Positions 26,575 through 35,594 of a stretch of 64,000 nt of DNA are shown piece after piece. Source of the DNA: JAHECQ01 sp963775125 (GTDB taxonomy: Bacteria; Actinomycetota; Acidimicrobiia; Acidimicrobiales; SZUA-35); the NCBI GenBank assembly GCA_963775125.1, contig CAVZHQ010000005.1, positions 434,001 to 498,000 of the forward strand, in the 5' to 3' direction. The notes under the pieces were generated by a model, which was given only the letters and a program-made list of their open reading frames with translations, ran no database searches and was not told where the DNA came from. The position numbers and the translations under genes were made by a program. Positions within the stretch are counted from its first letter, which is position 1. Each line of letters opens with the position of its first letter.

Positions 26575-27523
26575 GGCAGACCGAGAGCAGCAACGTGGCC
26601 AACCCGGCGCCGACGAACCAGTCGGTGATCTCGCGGTCGACCGTTTCGTACCCGATGGCCGAGCCGATGTCCTCGTAGACGGCGTCGAGTTCATCGAGGC
26701 TCGCAGCCGAGAAGTAGTTGCCGTCGGTGGCGTCGGCGATGGCTTCCAGGTTCTCGTCGCCCACGGGCACCGGAATTCGGTCGGCCTCGACGGCGTCGGT
26801 GGCGGGATCGTCGTACACGATGAACCCGTCCTTCGTGCCGAAGGCGATGGTGGAAACCGGGACTCCGGCCGCCTTGGCCTCCTCGGAGGCGACCTCGTCA
26901 TCGACGCCGACGGTGGTCTCTCCGTCGGAGAGCAGAATGATCCGTGCAGGTGGAAGTTCACCGGTGCCATCGGGCTGCATGTTGGCGATGGCGTCGAGCG
27001 ACACGAGGATCGCGTCGCCGATGGCGGTCGACTCGTCCAACGTGAGGTTGTCGATGGCCCGGGCAGCGAGAGCCCGGTCGGTGGTCGGTGGGACGATGAC
27101 ACTGGCCGTCCCGGCGAAGCTGACGATGCCGAGATTCAGCGTTGGAGGCAGCTCCTCGACGAACCGCTTGGCTGCGAGCTGTGCGGCCGAAAGGCGGCTC
27201 GGGGCCACATCCTCGGCTTCCATCGACAGCGAGACGTCGATGGCCAATATGACCGTTGCCCGCTCTCGTGGCACCCGGACCGGATGGGCCGGACGGGCGA
27301 ACGCGGCGGTGAAGATGCCGAGCGCCAGCAGGGAGACGGCCGCTGCGACGTGCCGTCGCCAGCCCGGCCGACGGGGCAGGATCGAGTCGAGGAGTTCGGA
27401 CGACGCAAGGCGCGCGGCGTACGTTCCCCGCTTGCGCTGCACGACGAGGTACCCGCCGAGCACGACGAGCAGTGCACCGAAGAGCCAGAGCCTGATGGGT
27501 TCGAGAAAACTCAGGGACCTCAA
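26543..27523 (-). CDS. VWA-domain membrane protein (BatA-like)
   Basis: 326 aa from TTG 27523. A TM helix at the N-terminus (IRLWLFGALLVVLGGYLVV), a second TM after ~50 residues, then a von Willebrand A domain with the MIDAS motif DVSLSM, a conserved Thr region (DESTAIGDAI) and LLSDGETTVG, and a last TM helix (LATLLLSVCLSLWWFQ). This is the BatA/Aerotolerance layout; such proteins work with MoxR ATPases and DUF58 proteins in stress or envelope functions. TTG 27523 overlaps the DUF58 stop as TTGA and has GGGAGG upstream, which decides the start. Its last 32 bases overlap the smc 3' end on the opposite strand. Confidence 0.87.
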   Translation of the reverse strand: MRSLSFLEPIRLWLFGALLVVLGGYLVVQRKRGTYAARLASSELLDSILPRRPGWRRHVAAAVSLLALGIFTAAFARPAHPVRVPRERATVILAIDVSLSMEAEDVAPSRLSAAQLAAKRFVEELPPTLNLGIVSFAGTASVIVPPTTDRALAARAIDNLTLDESTAIGDAILVSLDAIANMQPDGTGELPPARIILLSDGETTVGVDDEVASEEAKAAGVPVSTIAFGTKDGFIVYDDPATDAVEADRIPVPVGDENLEAIADATDGNYFSAASLDELDAVYEDIGSAIGYETVDREITDWFVGAGLATLLLSVCLSLWWFQRLL

Positions 27524-28506
27524 CGGCGTCCGCCTCCCGAACCGATGAGGCGACTTCGCCGTTGCACGATGAAGGACACGAGGTCCTCCAACCACGGACG
27601 GTCGGTCCGCAACGCCAGGTGGTCGACCCGCGCCGATCGGAGCGAGGTCGCCAGGGCGTCCCTGCGTGCCGTTGCCGCGTCGGCGTAGGCCTGACGAATC
27701 TTCGCCTTGTGCGTCGGGATCTCTCGCAACACGCCGGTGGCCGGGTCGACCACGGGCAAAAGGCCGACGTTTGGCAATTCGAGCTCGCGCTGGTCGACGA
27801 CTTCGACGGCCAGAACTTGGTGTCGGGTCGCCAGGACGCGGAGTGCATCGACCCAGCCATCGTCGACCCAGAAATCCGAGATGACCACCACCAGGCCCCG
27901 CCGACGGGCCACGGCGCCGGTGTGCCGCAGCAGCGCCGCGAGATCGGTGCGTCCGGTGCCGTCGAAGCGGGGTGATTCGGCGATCGTGTGGAGCAGGTGC
28001 ATCAGGTGGCGTCGGGAACCTCGGGCCTGCACCGTTGTGGGTGGCGCGCCGCTGTTTGCCAGCACCGCGCCGATCCGGTTGCCGTCGGAGTTGGTGAGGA
28101 ATCCGACGGCGGCGGCGGCGGCCAGGACGAGGTCTCGTTTCTCACAGGTGGCCGTGCCGAAGTCGATGCGGGCCGATCGGTCGACCACGAGCCAGGCTTC
28201 GAGCTCCCGTTCGGCGATGGTCTGGCGGACGTGCGGTTCCGACAGCCGAGCGGTGACGTTCCAGTCGATGCGCCGCACATCGTCGCCCGGGGCGTAGGCG
28301 CGTGCCTCGCCCAGCTCGGATCCGTGCCCTGGCACGAGTCCCTTGTGGTCGCCCTGCAACAGACCGTCGAGGCGCAGCGTGATGTCCAGTTCCAGTCGCC
28401 GAAGCAGCTCTCGTGTGCGCGAGGAGAACGGCGAAGCGAACGGCGCCAGCCCTGGCGCGCCAGGATCCGGAGCGATCGATGGTGGACCGGTGGGGACGGC
28501 TTGCAC
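27520..28506 (-). CDS. DUF58 domain protein
   Basis: 328 aa, soluble. The DUF58 signature GSELGEARAYAPGDDVRRID with DWNVTARLSEPHVRQ is clear, followed by a VWA-like fold (AWLVVDRSARIDFG, GLVVVISDFWVDDGWVDAL). Standard partner of MoxR ATPases; the trio moxR-DUF58-vwa forms one operon here with 6-bp and -4-bp spacings. The precise role is unknown. Confidence 0.9.
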   Translation of the reverse strand: MQAVPTGPPSIAPDPGAPGLAPFASPFSSRTRELLRRLELDITLRLDGLLQGDHKGLVPGHGSELGEARAYAPGDDVRRIDWNVTARLSEPHVRQTIAERELEAWLVVDRSARIDFGTATCEKRDLVLAAAAAVGFLTNSDGNRIGAVLANSGAPPTTVQARGSRRHLMHLLHTIAESPRFDGTGRTDLAALLRHTGAVARRRGLVVVISDFWVDDGWVDALRVLATRHQVLAVEVVDQRELELPNVGLLPVVDPATGVLREIPTHKAKIRQAYADAATARRDALATSLRSARVDHLALRTDRPWLEDLVSFIVQRRSRLIGSGGGRR

Positions 28507-28512
28507 GTCGGA

Positions 28513-29739
28513 TCAGTGCCCGTTCAGGGGAGGCATCGGCGGAAGGTTCAGGTCGCCCGAAGTCTGGGAGGACCCGGGCGGCGGGTAGGCGTTGTTGGGG
28601 GCCACCGAAGGCGGAGGCAGATAGCCGTTGGACGGTCCGGACGCCGGCGCGTACGAGGGCGCGTAGGACGGAGCGAACTGGTGAGCAACGCCGAGCGGCG
28701 ATACGGCAGCGGCGGGAACGACGGCCAGGAGGCGGTTCAGCACGTCGTCGGCGGTCAGCCCCTTGGCCAGTGCCTCGTAGGTGAGGGTGATGCGATGGCG
28801 CAGGACATCGCGGGCCACGTCGAACAGGTCCTGGGGAACGGCGTAGCTTCGACCCCGGAGCAGCGCAAGCGCTCGGCTGGCGGCCACGAGCCCCAGGGTG
28901 GCGCGGGGGCTCACACCGAACTCGATGAACGGTTCCAGCTCGACCAGACCACGCAGCGCCGGTTCGCGGGTCGCCATCACGAGGTCGACGGCGTACTGAG
29001 CGACCGCAGTGTCGACGAAGACCTCGTCGCCGAGCAGTTGCAGCCGTTCGAGGTCCGCCAGTTCGATGGCGCGGTCGGCATGCGGCGGGTTGAAGCCGAT
29101 CCGACGGACGATCTCGAGTTCCTCGAGCGGCGAGGGGTAGGGGACCAGCACCTTCATCAGGAAGCGGTCACGTTGGGCTTCGGGCAGGGTGTACACGCCC
29201 TCGGATTCGATCGGGTTCTGGGTTGCGAGGACCAGGAACGGCTGGGGGAGTGGGCGGGTCTCACCTCCGAGCGACACCTGACGTTCGGCCATCACCTCGA
29301 GCAACGCCGACTGCACTTTGGCCGGGGCACGGTTGATCTCGTCGGTCAACACCAGGTTGGCGAAGACGGGCCCCCACTCGATGTCGAACGTCTCCGAGGA
29401 CGCTCGCCAGATGCGCGTGCCGACCAAGTCCGATGGCAGGAGATCGGGCGTGAACTGCAGCCGGACGAAGGTCCCCCCGATGGCCTGGGCCAGCGTCGAG
29501 ACGGCAAGCGTCTTGGCCACGCCCGGGAGTCCTTCGAGGAGGATGTGGCCTCGGGCCAGGAGCGCCACGAGGAGGCGTTCGACAAGATGATCCTGGCCCA
29601 CGATGACTCGCTTGACCTGGAAGAGCACGTGTTCGAGCTCGACAGCAGCTGCCTGGAAGTCCGCCGTCGAGTGACCGCCGGTTACATAGCTGGTCGGGGC
29701 CGGCGCGGACTGGTCGTGGGCTGCAGGTTGGTCGGTCAT
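28513..29739 (-). CDS. MoxR-family AAA+ ATPase
   Basis: 408 aa. Walker A LLEGLPGVAKTLAVS (near residue 70), Walker B LTDEINRAPAKVQSALLEVM, sensor 1 LATQNPIESEGVYTLPEAQ, then FGVSPRATLGLVAASRALA (sensor 2/lid). Chaperone-like ATPase acting on VWA-domain clients. After the AAA core there is an unusual ~75-residue Pro/Ser/Tyr/Asn-rich tail with the direct repeat APSYAPSYAP, not part of the fold. First gene of the operon, divergent from the two-component regulator with 24 bp between start codons. Confidence 0.92.
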   Translation of the reverse strand: MTDQPAAHDQSAPAPTSYVTGGHSTADFQAAAVELEHVLFQVKRVIVGQDHLVERLLVALLARGHILLEGLPGVAKTLAVSTLAQAIGGTFVRLQFTPDLLPSDLVGTRIWRASSETFDIEWGPVFANLVLTDEINRAPAKVQSALLEVMAERQVSLGGETRPLPQPFLVLATQNPIESEGVYTLPEAQRDRFLMKVLVPYPSPLEELEIVRRIGFNPPHADRAIELADLERLQLLGDEVFVDTAVAQYAVDLVMATREPALRGLVELEPFIEFGVSPRATLGLVAASRALALLRGRSYAVPQDLFDVARDVLRHRITLTYEALAKGLTADDVLNRLLAVVPAAAVSPLGVAHQFAPSYAPSYAPASGPSNGYLPPPSVAPNNAYPPPGSSQTSGDLNLPPMPPLNGH

Positions 29740-29763
29740 AGATCTCCACTACGTTGGGGACCG

Positions 29764-30486
29764 GTGCGAATTCTCGTGGTTGACGACGAACGGGAGCTGG
29801 CCGAGGCAGTTGCGGTTGCGCTCCGTCGGGAAGGGTACGCCGTCGATGTGGCCACCGATGGTCAGGCGGCGCTAGATCGTCTCATGGTGACGGCCTACGA
29901 TCTGGTCACGCTCGATCTGACCCTGCCCGACATCGACGGCCGGGAGATCTGTCGTCTGCTGCGCACGGACGATCGCTTCGATGCCGGCACTCGCGTGCTC
30001 ATGGTGACCGCCCGGGACACCGTGGCCGACCGGGTCTCGGGTCTCGACGACGGGGCGGACGACTACCTCGTCAAACCCTTCGCAATTGCCGAGCTGTCTG
30101 CCCGCGTTCGGAGCCTCATGCGACGGGACGCCGGTGGCACCGACTCGGTGTTGCGGGTGGGTCAGCTGACGGTCGACGTGGCCAGACACCGAGCAGTGTG
30201 GGCCGACGTCGAGCTCGAGCTGGCCAACAAGGAGTTCGCACTCCTCCGGTATTTCATGACCCACCAGGGCGAGGTCCTGAGCCAGGAGCATTTGCTCGAA
30301 CACGTGTGGGACGAGATGGCCGACCCGTTCACCAACACGGTCCGGGTCACGGTCGGCACGCTTCGGCGAAAGCTGGGCGCGGCCGCCGGCGGCGATGGCA
30401 ACGAGATCATCGAGACGCTGATCGGGCGGGGGTACCGCCTGAAAGACTGTTCCATGAACGACCCTGTACCGGATGGCCCGCCGTGA
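29764..30486 (+). CDS. OmpR-family response regulator (MprA-like)
   Basis: 240 aa from GTG 29764, with GGGGA upstream. Receiver domain: VRILVVDDERELAEAV (acidic pocket), phospho-acceptor Asp in LVTLDLTLPDIDG, MVTARD (Thr switch) and DYLVKPFAIAEL (Lys). C-terminal winged helix: LELANKEFALLRYFMTH, LLEHVWDEMADPFTNTV and the recognition part TLRRKLG, IIETLIGRGYRLKD. The GTGA overlap with the next gene shows co-translation with its kinase. Confidence 0.93.
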   Translation: MRILVVDDERELAEAVAVALRREGYAVDVATDGQAALDRLMVTAYDLVTLDLTLPDIDGREICRLLRTDDRFDAGTRVLMVTARDTVADRVSGLDDGADDYLVKPFAIAELSARVRSLMRRDAGGTDSVLRVGQLTVDVARHRAVWADVELELANKEFALLRYFMTHQGEVLSQEHLLEHVWDEMADPFTNTVRVTVGTLRRKLGAAAGGDGNEIIETLIGRGYRLKDCSMNDPVPDGPP

Positions 30487-31640
30487 GTCTGCTGCAGTCC
30501 ATCAGGTTCCGGCTGTCCCTCGGTCTGGCTCTGGTGGTGTTCGGTGCAGGCACCGTGCTGGTCGGCGGCATCTACCTGTGGCAGGTGCGGCAGCTGGACG
30601 AACCGCAGCTCGTCGCCAAGCCGGTCGTGCTCCGGGACTCCATCACCGGCCGAGAGTTCGTCACCGAGCTCGACGTCATCTTCCAGTCCGACCTCGAGAT
30701 CTATGCGGTCGAGCGGGTGCAGCTCGACGCGTACCGTCAAGCCCTCGTCGAGCTGCGTCGGGCCGCGTTCGCCGGGCTCGTCGTGTTGTTCGCCGTCAGC
30801 TTCGCCACCGGCTGGTTGCTCTCGGGCTGGGTGCTCAAACCGATCGACAAGATGAACCGCGTCGCCCGGGAGATCACGGCCTCCGATCTCTCGAGGCGCA
30901 TCGGCCTGCGCGGTCCCACTGACGAGTTGAAGGGTCTTGCCGACACCTTCGATGCCATGCTCGATCGTCTCCAGAGTTCCTTCGAGGAGCAGCGACGGTT
31001 CGTCCACGAGACGTCCCACGAACTGCGAAACCCGCTGGCCGTCGCCCGCACGAACCTGGAGGTTGCGCTCGAGGGTGATGAGGCGTCACTGCGCCGGTCG
31101 GCCGAGATCGCCCACCGGTCGACGGTTCGCATGAGTCTGCTGGTGGAGGACTTGCTCGAACAGGCGCGCACCGGAGTCCCGGAATTGTCCCGGGCAACCG
31201 TTGACCTGAACGATCTCGTTGCCGATGTGGAAGCCGAATTCGCCGCCCCCGCAGCGGCGAGGGACCTGCGAATCAAAGCCGTTGCCGACCATGATCCGGT
31301 GCTCATCAACGGCGACGAACCGGCGCTCCGGCGAGCGGTGTCCAACCTGGTGGCCAACGCGGTACGGCTGGCGCCGCCAGGCTCGGTCGTGGAAGTTCGG
31401 TCGACTGCCGGCCCGCAGTGGGCCGAGCTGAGCGTGGCCGATGCCGGTCCCGGGATCGCGCCGGAGCACCTGGAAGCGGTGTTCGAACGGTTCTGGCGAG
31501 GTGGCGACGACGGAGCCGGGAGTGGTCTTGGACTGTCGATCGTGCGACGCGTGGCGGAACGTCACGGCGGCTCGGCCGTGGTCCGCCCGAACGCAGACTC
31601 TGGGTCGACGTTCACGTTGCGTCTACCGATCCGGACCTGA
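30483..31640 (+). CDS. Sensor histidine kinase (MprB-like)
   Basis: 385 aa, GTG start 30483. TM1 at about residues 9-30, an extracytoplasmic segment of ~60 residues, TM2 at about 90-110, a HAMP domain (WVLKPIDKMNRVAREITASD), HisKA with the phospho-His in FVHETSHELRNPLAV, and an ATP-binding domain with N box NLVANAVRLAP, G1 VADAGPGIAPEHLE, F box FERFWRGG and G2 GSGLGLSIVRRVAE. Pairs with the upstream regulator. Followed 38 bp later by an HtrA protease, the arrangement of mycobacterial mprA-mprB-pepD, which senses envelope stress. Confidence 0.92.
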   Translation: MSLLQSIRFRLSLGLALVVFGAGTVLVGGIYLWQVRQLDEPQLVAKPVVLRDSITGREFVTELDVIFQSDLEIYAVERVQLDAYRQALVELRRAAFAGLVVLFAVSFATGWLLSGWVLKPIDKMNRVAREITASDLSRRIGLRGPTDELKGLADTFDAMLDRLQSSFEEQRRFVHETSHELRNPLAVARTNLEVALEGDEASLRRSAEIAHRSTVRMSLLVEDLLEQARTGVPELSRATVDLNDLVADVEAEFAAPAAARDLRIKAVADHDPVLINGDEPALRRAVSNLVANAVRLAPPGSVVEVRSTAGPQWAELSVADAGPGIAPEHLEAVFERFWRGGDDGAGSGLGLSIVRRVAERHGGSAVVRPNADSGSTFTLRLPIRT

Positions 31641-31678
31641 ACCCCAAGCGTCGGCGTTGACCCGTAAGCTGATCGCTC

Positions 31679-32899
31679 GTGACCGATCGCAATTGGGACT
31701 TCGAGACGAGACCGCAGGCAGGCCCGCCGGGCTACCCGCACGCGTCTGCCCAACCGGGGTTCGGCATGCAGCCCGGTGGGGTGCCGTACGTCGTGGGTCC
31801 GCCGACCGGCGACCGTCCCGCTGCGGTCCTCGGAATGCCGGCGGCGTCGGTCACGGCCGGTTCGTCGGGGGGCTCGCCGTCACGATGGGGTTGGCGAGCG
31901 TTGGTGGCGTTCGTCGCCGGCGGACTGCTCGCCGGATCAGGTTTCGCCGCTGCACTGGTCGCTGACCGTTTCGACAACGACGAGACCGTCATCAGTGCAA
32001 CCGGCCCCGTTGGCACGACACCAGTGGGCACGAGCGAAGGCGGTGACCCTGCGTCGGCCGTCGCCGCCATCCTCGGTCCGTCGGTCGTCAAGATCGAGAC
32101 CGATATCGGGCTCGGTTCGGGCGTCGTCTATGCCGACGGCCTGATCGTCACCAACAACCACGTCATCCAGGGCGCCACGACCGTCTCGGTGAAGCTTCCG
32201 GACGGGCGCACCCTCCCCGCCGAGATCGTCGGCGCCGACCCTCGCACCGACGTGGCGGTCATCGCCGCAGGCAAGGGCTTGGGTCTGCCCATCGCCGATC
32301 TGGCCATCGACCAGCCTCTCCAAGTTGGCGAGCTCACCGTTGCCATCGGTAGTCCGTTCGATCTGCAACAGACGGTGACGTCGGGCATCGTCTCGGCGAT
32401 CAATCGGCCGGTGTTCAACGGGTCGGGTTACAACGCCATGATCCAAACCGACGCCGCCATCAACCCTGGCAACTCGGGCGGTGCTCTGGCCAACCGCGCC
32501 GGTCAGGTCATCGGGATCAACACGGCCATCCAGACCGACGGGCAGAGCAACACCAATGCCGGTATCGGCTTCGCCATGCCCATCACCACTGTCGCTCACG
32601 TGGCTGACCGCATCGTGAACGGGGAGCCCCTCGATCCCGGGTTCCTCGGGGTGCACGGCACCGAACCCAAGAACGGGTCGGTGGGCGTCGAGGTCGACTC
32701 AGTCGAGCCGGGGTCTGCCGCCGAGGACAGCGGTCTACTGATCGGCGACATCGTGGTGAGCATCGACGGTGCTCCGGTCACCAAATTCGAGGAGCTGGCC
32801 GGCCTGATCCAGACCGGCTTCCCCGGCGAAGCAGTCGAGCTGTCGGTCGTGCGGGGCAACGAGACGATCATGCTCACCGTCACCCTGGGCGAGCGGTAA
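31679..32899 (+). CDS. Membrane-anchored HtrA/DegP serine protease with PDZ domain (PepD-like)
   Basis: 406 aa. A cytoplasmic Pro/Gly-rich segment of ~70 residues, one TM helix (ALVAFVAGGLLAGSGFAAAL), then a trypsin-like protease with the triad His in IVTNNHVIQG, Asp in ADPRTDVAVIAA and Ser in AAINPGNSGGALAN, and a C-terminal PDZ domain (GSVGVEVDSVEPGSAAEDSG). Extracytoplasmic quality-control protease, probably controlled by the adjacent two-component system. GTG start 31679. Confidence 0.93.
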   Translation: MTDRNWDFETRPQAGPPGYPHASAQPGFGMQPGGVPYVVGPPTGDRPAAVLGMPAASVTAGSSGGSPSRWGWRALVAFVAGGLLAGSGFAAALVADRFDNDETVISATGPVGTTPVGTSEGGDPASAVAAILGPSVVKIETDIGLGSGVVYADGLIVTNNHVIQGATTVSVKLPDGRTLPAEIVGADPRTDVAVIAAGKGLGLPIADLAIDQPLQVGELTVAIGSPFDLQQTVTSGIVSAINRPVFNGSGYNAMIQTDAAINPGNSGGALANRAGQVIGINTAIQTDGQSNTNAGIGFAMPITTVAHVADRIVNGEPLDPGFLGVHGTEPKNGSVGVEVDSVEPGSAAEDSGLLIGDIVVSIDGAPVTKFEELAGLIQTGFPGEAVELSVVRGNETIMLTVTLGER

Positions 32900-32926
32900 C
32901 TTCCGGCTCCGTGCGGCCCGCCGCCG

Positions 32927-34185
32927 TCATTCGGGTTCGTGGTCTGCTTTCAAGTGGTTTTCGGGTGCGCAGAGGGTTTGGCCGTTGTTGAGGGTGGTTG
33001 GTCCGCCGCGGCTTGCGGGTTTGATGTGGTCGGCTTGGAGCCAGGGGAAGGGTGCGTCGCAGCCGTTGGTGGTGCATCGTCCTTTGGATTCGAGGAGGAG
33101 GATGTGTCGCATCCATGGGGGGAATCTTCTCGATTTGCTTTGGATGCTGCGGACGTTGCGTTGCCGGTCGAAGATCGAGGTTTGGATGCGGCCGATGGCG
33201 AGGAGTACGGCGGCGTGGACGGGGTGGACGGGGGTGCCGTCGAGGGTGTGGCACCAGCGGTCGGGGTCGGTGGTGGAGGGTTCGACGGGTTCGACGTTCG
33301 GGTCTTGGAGGCGTTCGAGCACGTTTTGGGCGAGTTGGTAGCCGATGACCAGGTCGATGAGGGGCACGAAGGGTGACCCGTCGGGGTGTTGGTGGCCTCG
33401 GCGGATGAGGTTGAGGAGGGCTTGTCCGGCGAGTTGGTAGGCGGTCCGCCGTGTCGGCGGTGCTGTCCCGTCGTCGGGTCTCGTCGGCGGGTTGTTTGAA
33501 CAGTTTCTCGGTTTCGGTGCCGATGGCGTTGTTGAAGAGTTGGGCGGCGAGGGGGTCGAGGTGGAAGCGGCCGGTGATGGTGCCGTCGCGGTTGGTTTTG
33601 TGACTCAGCCCGGTGGGTTTGTTCCGGAGGTCTTCTCGGGGTTGCAGGCCGTCGGGGTCGGCGGCGTTGACCCAGTGGGCGAGGGCCCGTTCGAAGTCGG
33701 TCCAGTCGAGCGTGGCGGCGATGTCGACCAACAGTTGCTGGGATTCGAGGAGTTGTTGGCGGGTGAGGTCGCGGTCGGCTCGGCGGAGTTCTTGGAGGTG
33801 TTGGGTTGACAGGATCCCGTCGCGGTGGGCGTCAGCGAAGGTAGGGAAGCTTTTCGAGCCACCGGTTCAAGATGACGGTGTCGCGGAGGGGTCGGGGGTT
33901 GGTGTGGGATCCGGCGGCGATGTCGGTGGCGGGGATCCCGACGTAGCAGGGGGTCAACGCGGCGGTGTTGGTCGCTGCGAGCAGGTGTTGGCCGAGGACG
34001 GCGTCGAGTCGGCTGCGGAGTCGTTGGACTTCGGCGGTCCGGTCGATCAGTTCGGCCACGTCGAACCCGGAGAGTGGGGTGTCGAACACGCTGCTGATGG
34101 CCTTGTCCAGATCGATGAGATCCGGATGGATCCCCGATTCGGGTGAGGAGTCGGGTGTTGAGGGTTCTGAGATCCCGCCGGACAT
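32927..34185 (-). CDS. DUF222 / HNH endonuclease (13E12-like), two frameshifts
   Basis: About 420 aa when repaired. N-terminal DUF222 part (FDVAELIDRTAEVQRLRSRL), a middle segment (ATLDWTDFERALAHWVNA, DPLAAQLFNNAIGTETEKL), and a C-terminal HNH motif: CTTNGCDAPFPWLQADHI, then GGPTTLNNGQTLCAPENHLK. Such genes are numerous and repeat-like in actinobacteria; their role is unresolved. The frame breaks at about 33841 and about 33441; removing one base at each restores the family sequence (LPTFADAHRDGIL; ADRYQLAGQALLNL). This may be real decay of a selfish-type gene or sequence error as elsewhere in the window. Its upstream region is unusually AT-rich with palindromes. Confidence 0.82.
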
Positions 34186-34205
34186 GGATCGAGTATAACG
34201 AACGC

Positions 34206-34235
34206 ATGTTCGGCAACATATGTTCCGAACATATG
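34206..34235. promoter_or_regulatory. Nested palindromic operator upstream of the HNH gene
   Basis: A perfect 9-1-9 palindrome catatgttc-c-gaacatatg (34217-34235) overlaps an 8-11-8 palindrome atgttcgg/ccgaacat (34206-34232). It lies 21-50 bases upstream of the HNH ATG (34185, minus strand) in a locally AT-rich stretch. The core aacatatgttccga shares 12 of 17 aligned bases with the SOS box at recA. Candidate repressor site, possibly LexA-like. Confidence 0.5.
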
Positions 34236-34357
34236 ACATGAAAACGTAATAAAACGGCGATAAAAAGTTCTGAGACGTACAAGCGCGGCCACCATGATCG
34301 ATCGTTGGCCGACCTCGTGAGTCGGCGAGTTCTCCCGAGCCATTAGGCTCGACGGCG

Positions 34358-35552
34358 GTGCCGAATCTCGCTGTTGTCCTCATTGCCCTCGTTGTCTTCG
34401 TCGCGTTGGTCGCGGTTCTCGTGCTGGTTCGCCGGCGGTCGGGGACCAGAGTCCTGCCTCCAAGGCGGCGGTGTGGAGACCCTCGACCGGCGGACCCCCG
34501 CCGACCTGCCCGCACCGAGTCGAGGCAGTGGCACGCTGATCGAGAAGGTCGAGGGGCCGCTCGACGACGGCATTGACGACCTCTCCGACACCGCACGTCC
34601 CGATACCGCGGTCCTCGACGCTCCACCGATCGAGGTGCCGGTCGAACGGGCACCAAAACCCTCGTTCTTCGATCGCCTCGGCAAGGCCCGCTCGGCCTTC
34701 ACCGGCTACCTGTCGGGCCTCGTCGGATTGGGCAAGGTCGACGACGAGACGTGGGAAGAGTTGGAGGAGGCGCTCATCCGAGCCGACGTCGGGGTGCAGA
34801 CCTCGATGCGCCTCATCACCGATGTGCAGGCGGCGGCCAAGGCGGCGGGGGCCGAGAGCGGCAACGAGATTCTCGAGCTGCTCAAGTCCAGGATGCGCAG
34901 TGAGGTCTCCGACCGCGACCGTTCGCTTCGCATCGATGAAGGCCGCACCAATGTCTGGCTGTTCGTCGGCGTCAACGGCGTCGGCAAGACCACCACCATC
35001 GGCAAGCTGGGACAGCGTCTCACCGAGGAGGGTCACCGCCCCCTCATGGCGGCAGGCGACACCTTCCGTGCCGCCGCGGCCGAGCAGCTCACCATGTGGG
35101 CCGAGCGTTCGGGCAGCGCCATCGTCCGTGGCAATGAGGGCGGCGACCCATCGTCGGTGATCTTCGACGGCATCCAGGCCGCGGCCGCGCGTGGCAACGA
35201 CATCGTGCTCGCCGACACTGCCGGTCGCCTGCAGAACAAGACGAACCTCATGGACGAACTGTCGAAGGTGCGTCGAGTTGCGGCGAAGGAACCGGGCCAC
35301 GTGACCGAAGTGCTGTTGGTCATCGACGCCACGACGGGTCAGAACGGTCTGACGCAGGCCAAGGTGTTCGCCGAGGCCGTCGAGGTCACCGGGGTGGTGC
35401 TCACCAAGCTCGACGGATCGGCGAAGGGCGGCATCGTGTTCGCTATCGAGAGCGAACTGGACATCCCGGTCAAACTCGTCGGCCTCGGTGAGGGAGTCGG
35501 CGACCTGGTCGACTTCGATCCGGACGAATTCGTGAACGCGCTCTTCGAATAG
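34358..35552 (+). CDS. ftsY: Signal recognition particle receptor FtsY, frameshift in the linker
   Basis: About 397 aa when repaired. GTG 34358 opens a membrane anchor typical of actinobacterial FtsY (VVLIALVVFVALVAVLVLV then RRRSG). The rest is one frame over: an acidic linker, then the NG GTPase domain with GVNGVGKTTTIGKLG (G1), AAGDTFRAAAAEQL, LADTAGRLQNKTNLMDEL (G3), LTKLDGSAKGG (G4) and VGLGEGVGDLVDFDP at the end. The join must lie between about 34440 and 34490 and needs loss of one extra base; the internal ATG 34374 frame has no anchor and is not the likely start. Receptor for ribosome-SRP complexes at the membrane; ffh follows 42 bp later. Confidence 0.92.
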
Positions 35553-35594
35553 GCACACCCGTCGAATCGACCGGCCAGCTAGGCTCGTTGGTCC

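Noticed and set aside
27988..29763. Long upstream extension of the response-regulator frame
   Set aside because: The extension runs antisense through DUF58 and moxR. The receiver domain begins exactly at GTG 29764 with a good ribosome-binding site.
32880..34300. Mobile element or intron-encoded endonuclease at the HNH gene
   Set aside because: No flanking direct or inverted repeats of an element, no integrase or transposase, and DUF222/HNH genes in actinobacteria are usually stand-alone.
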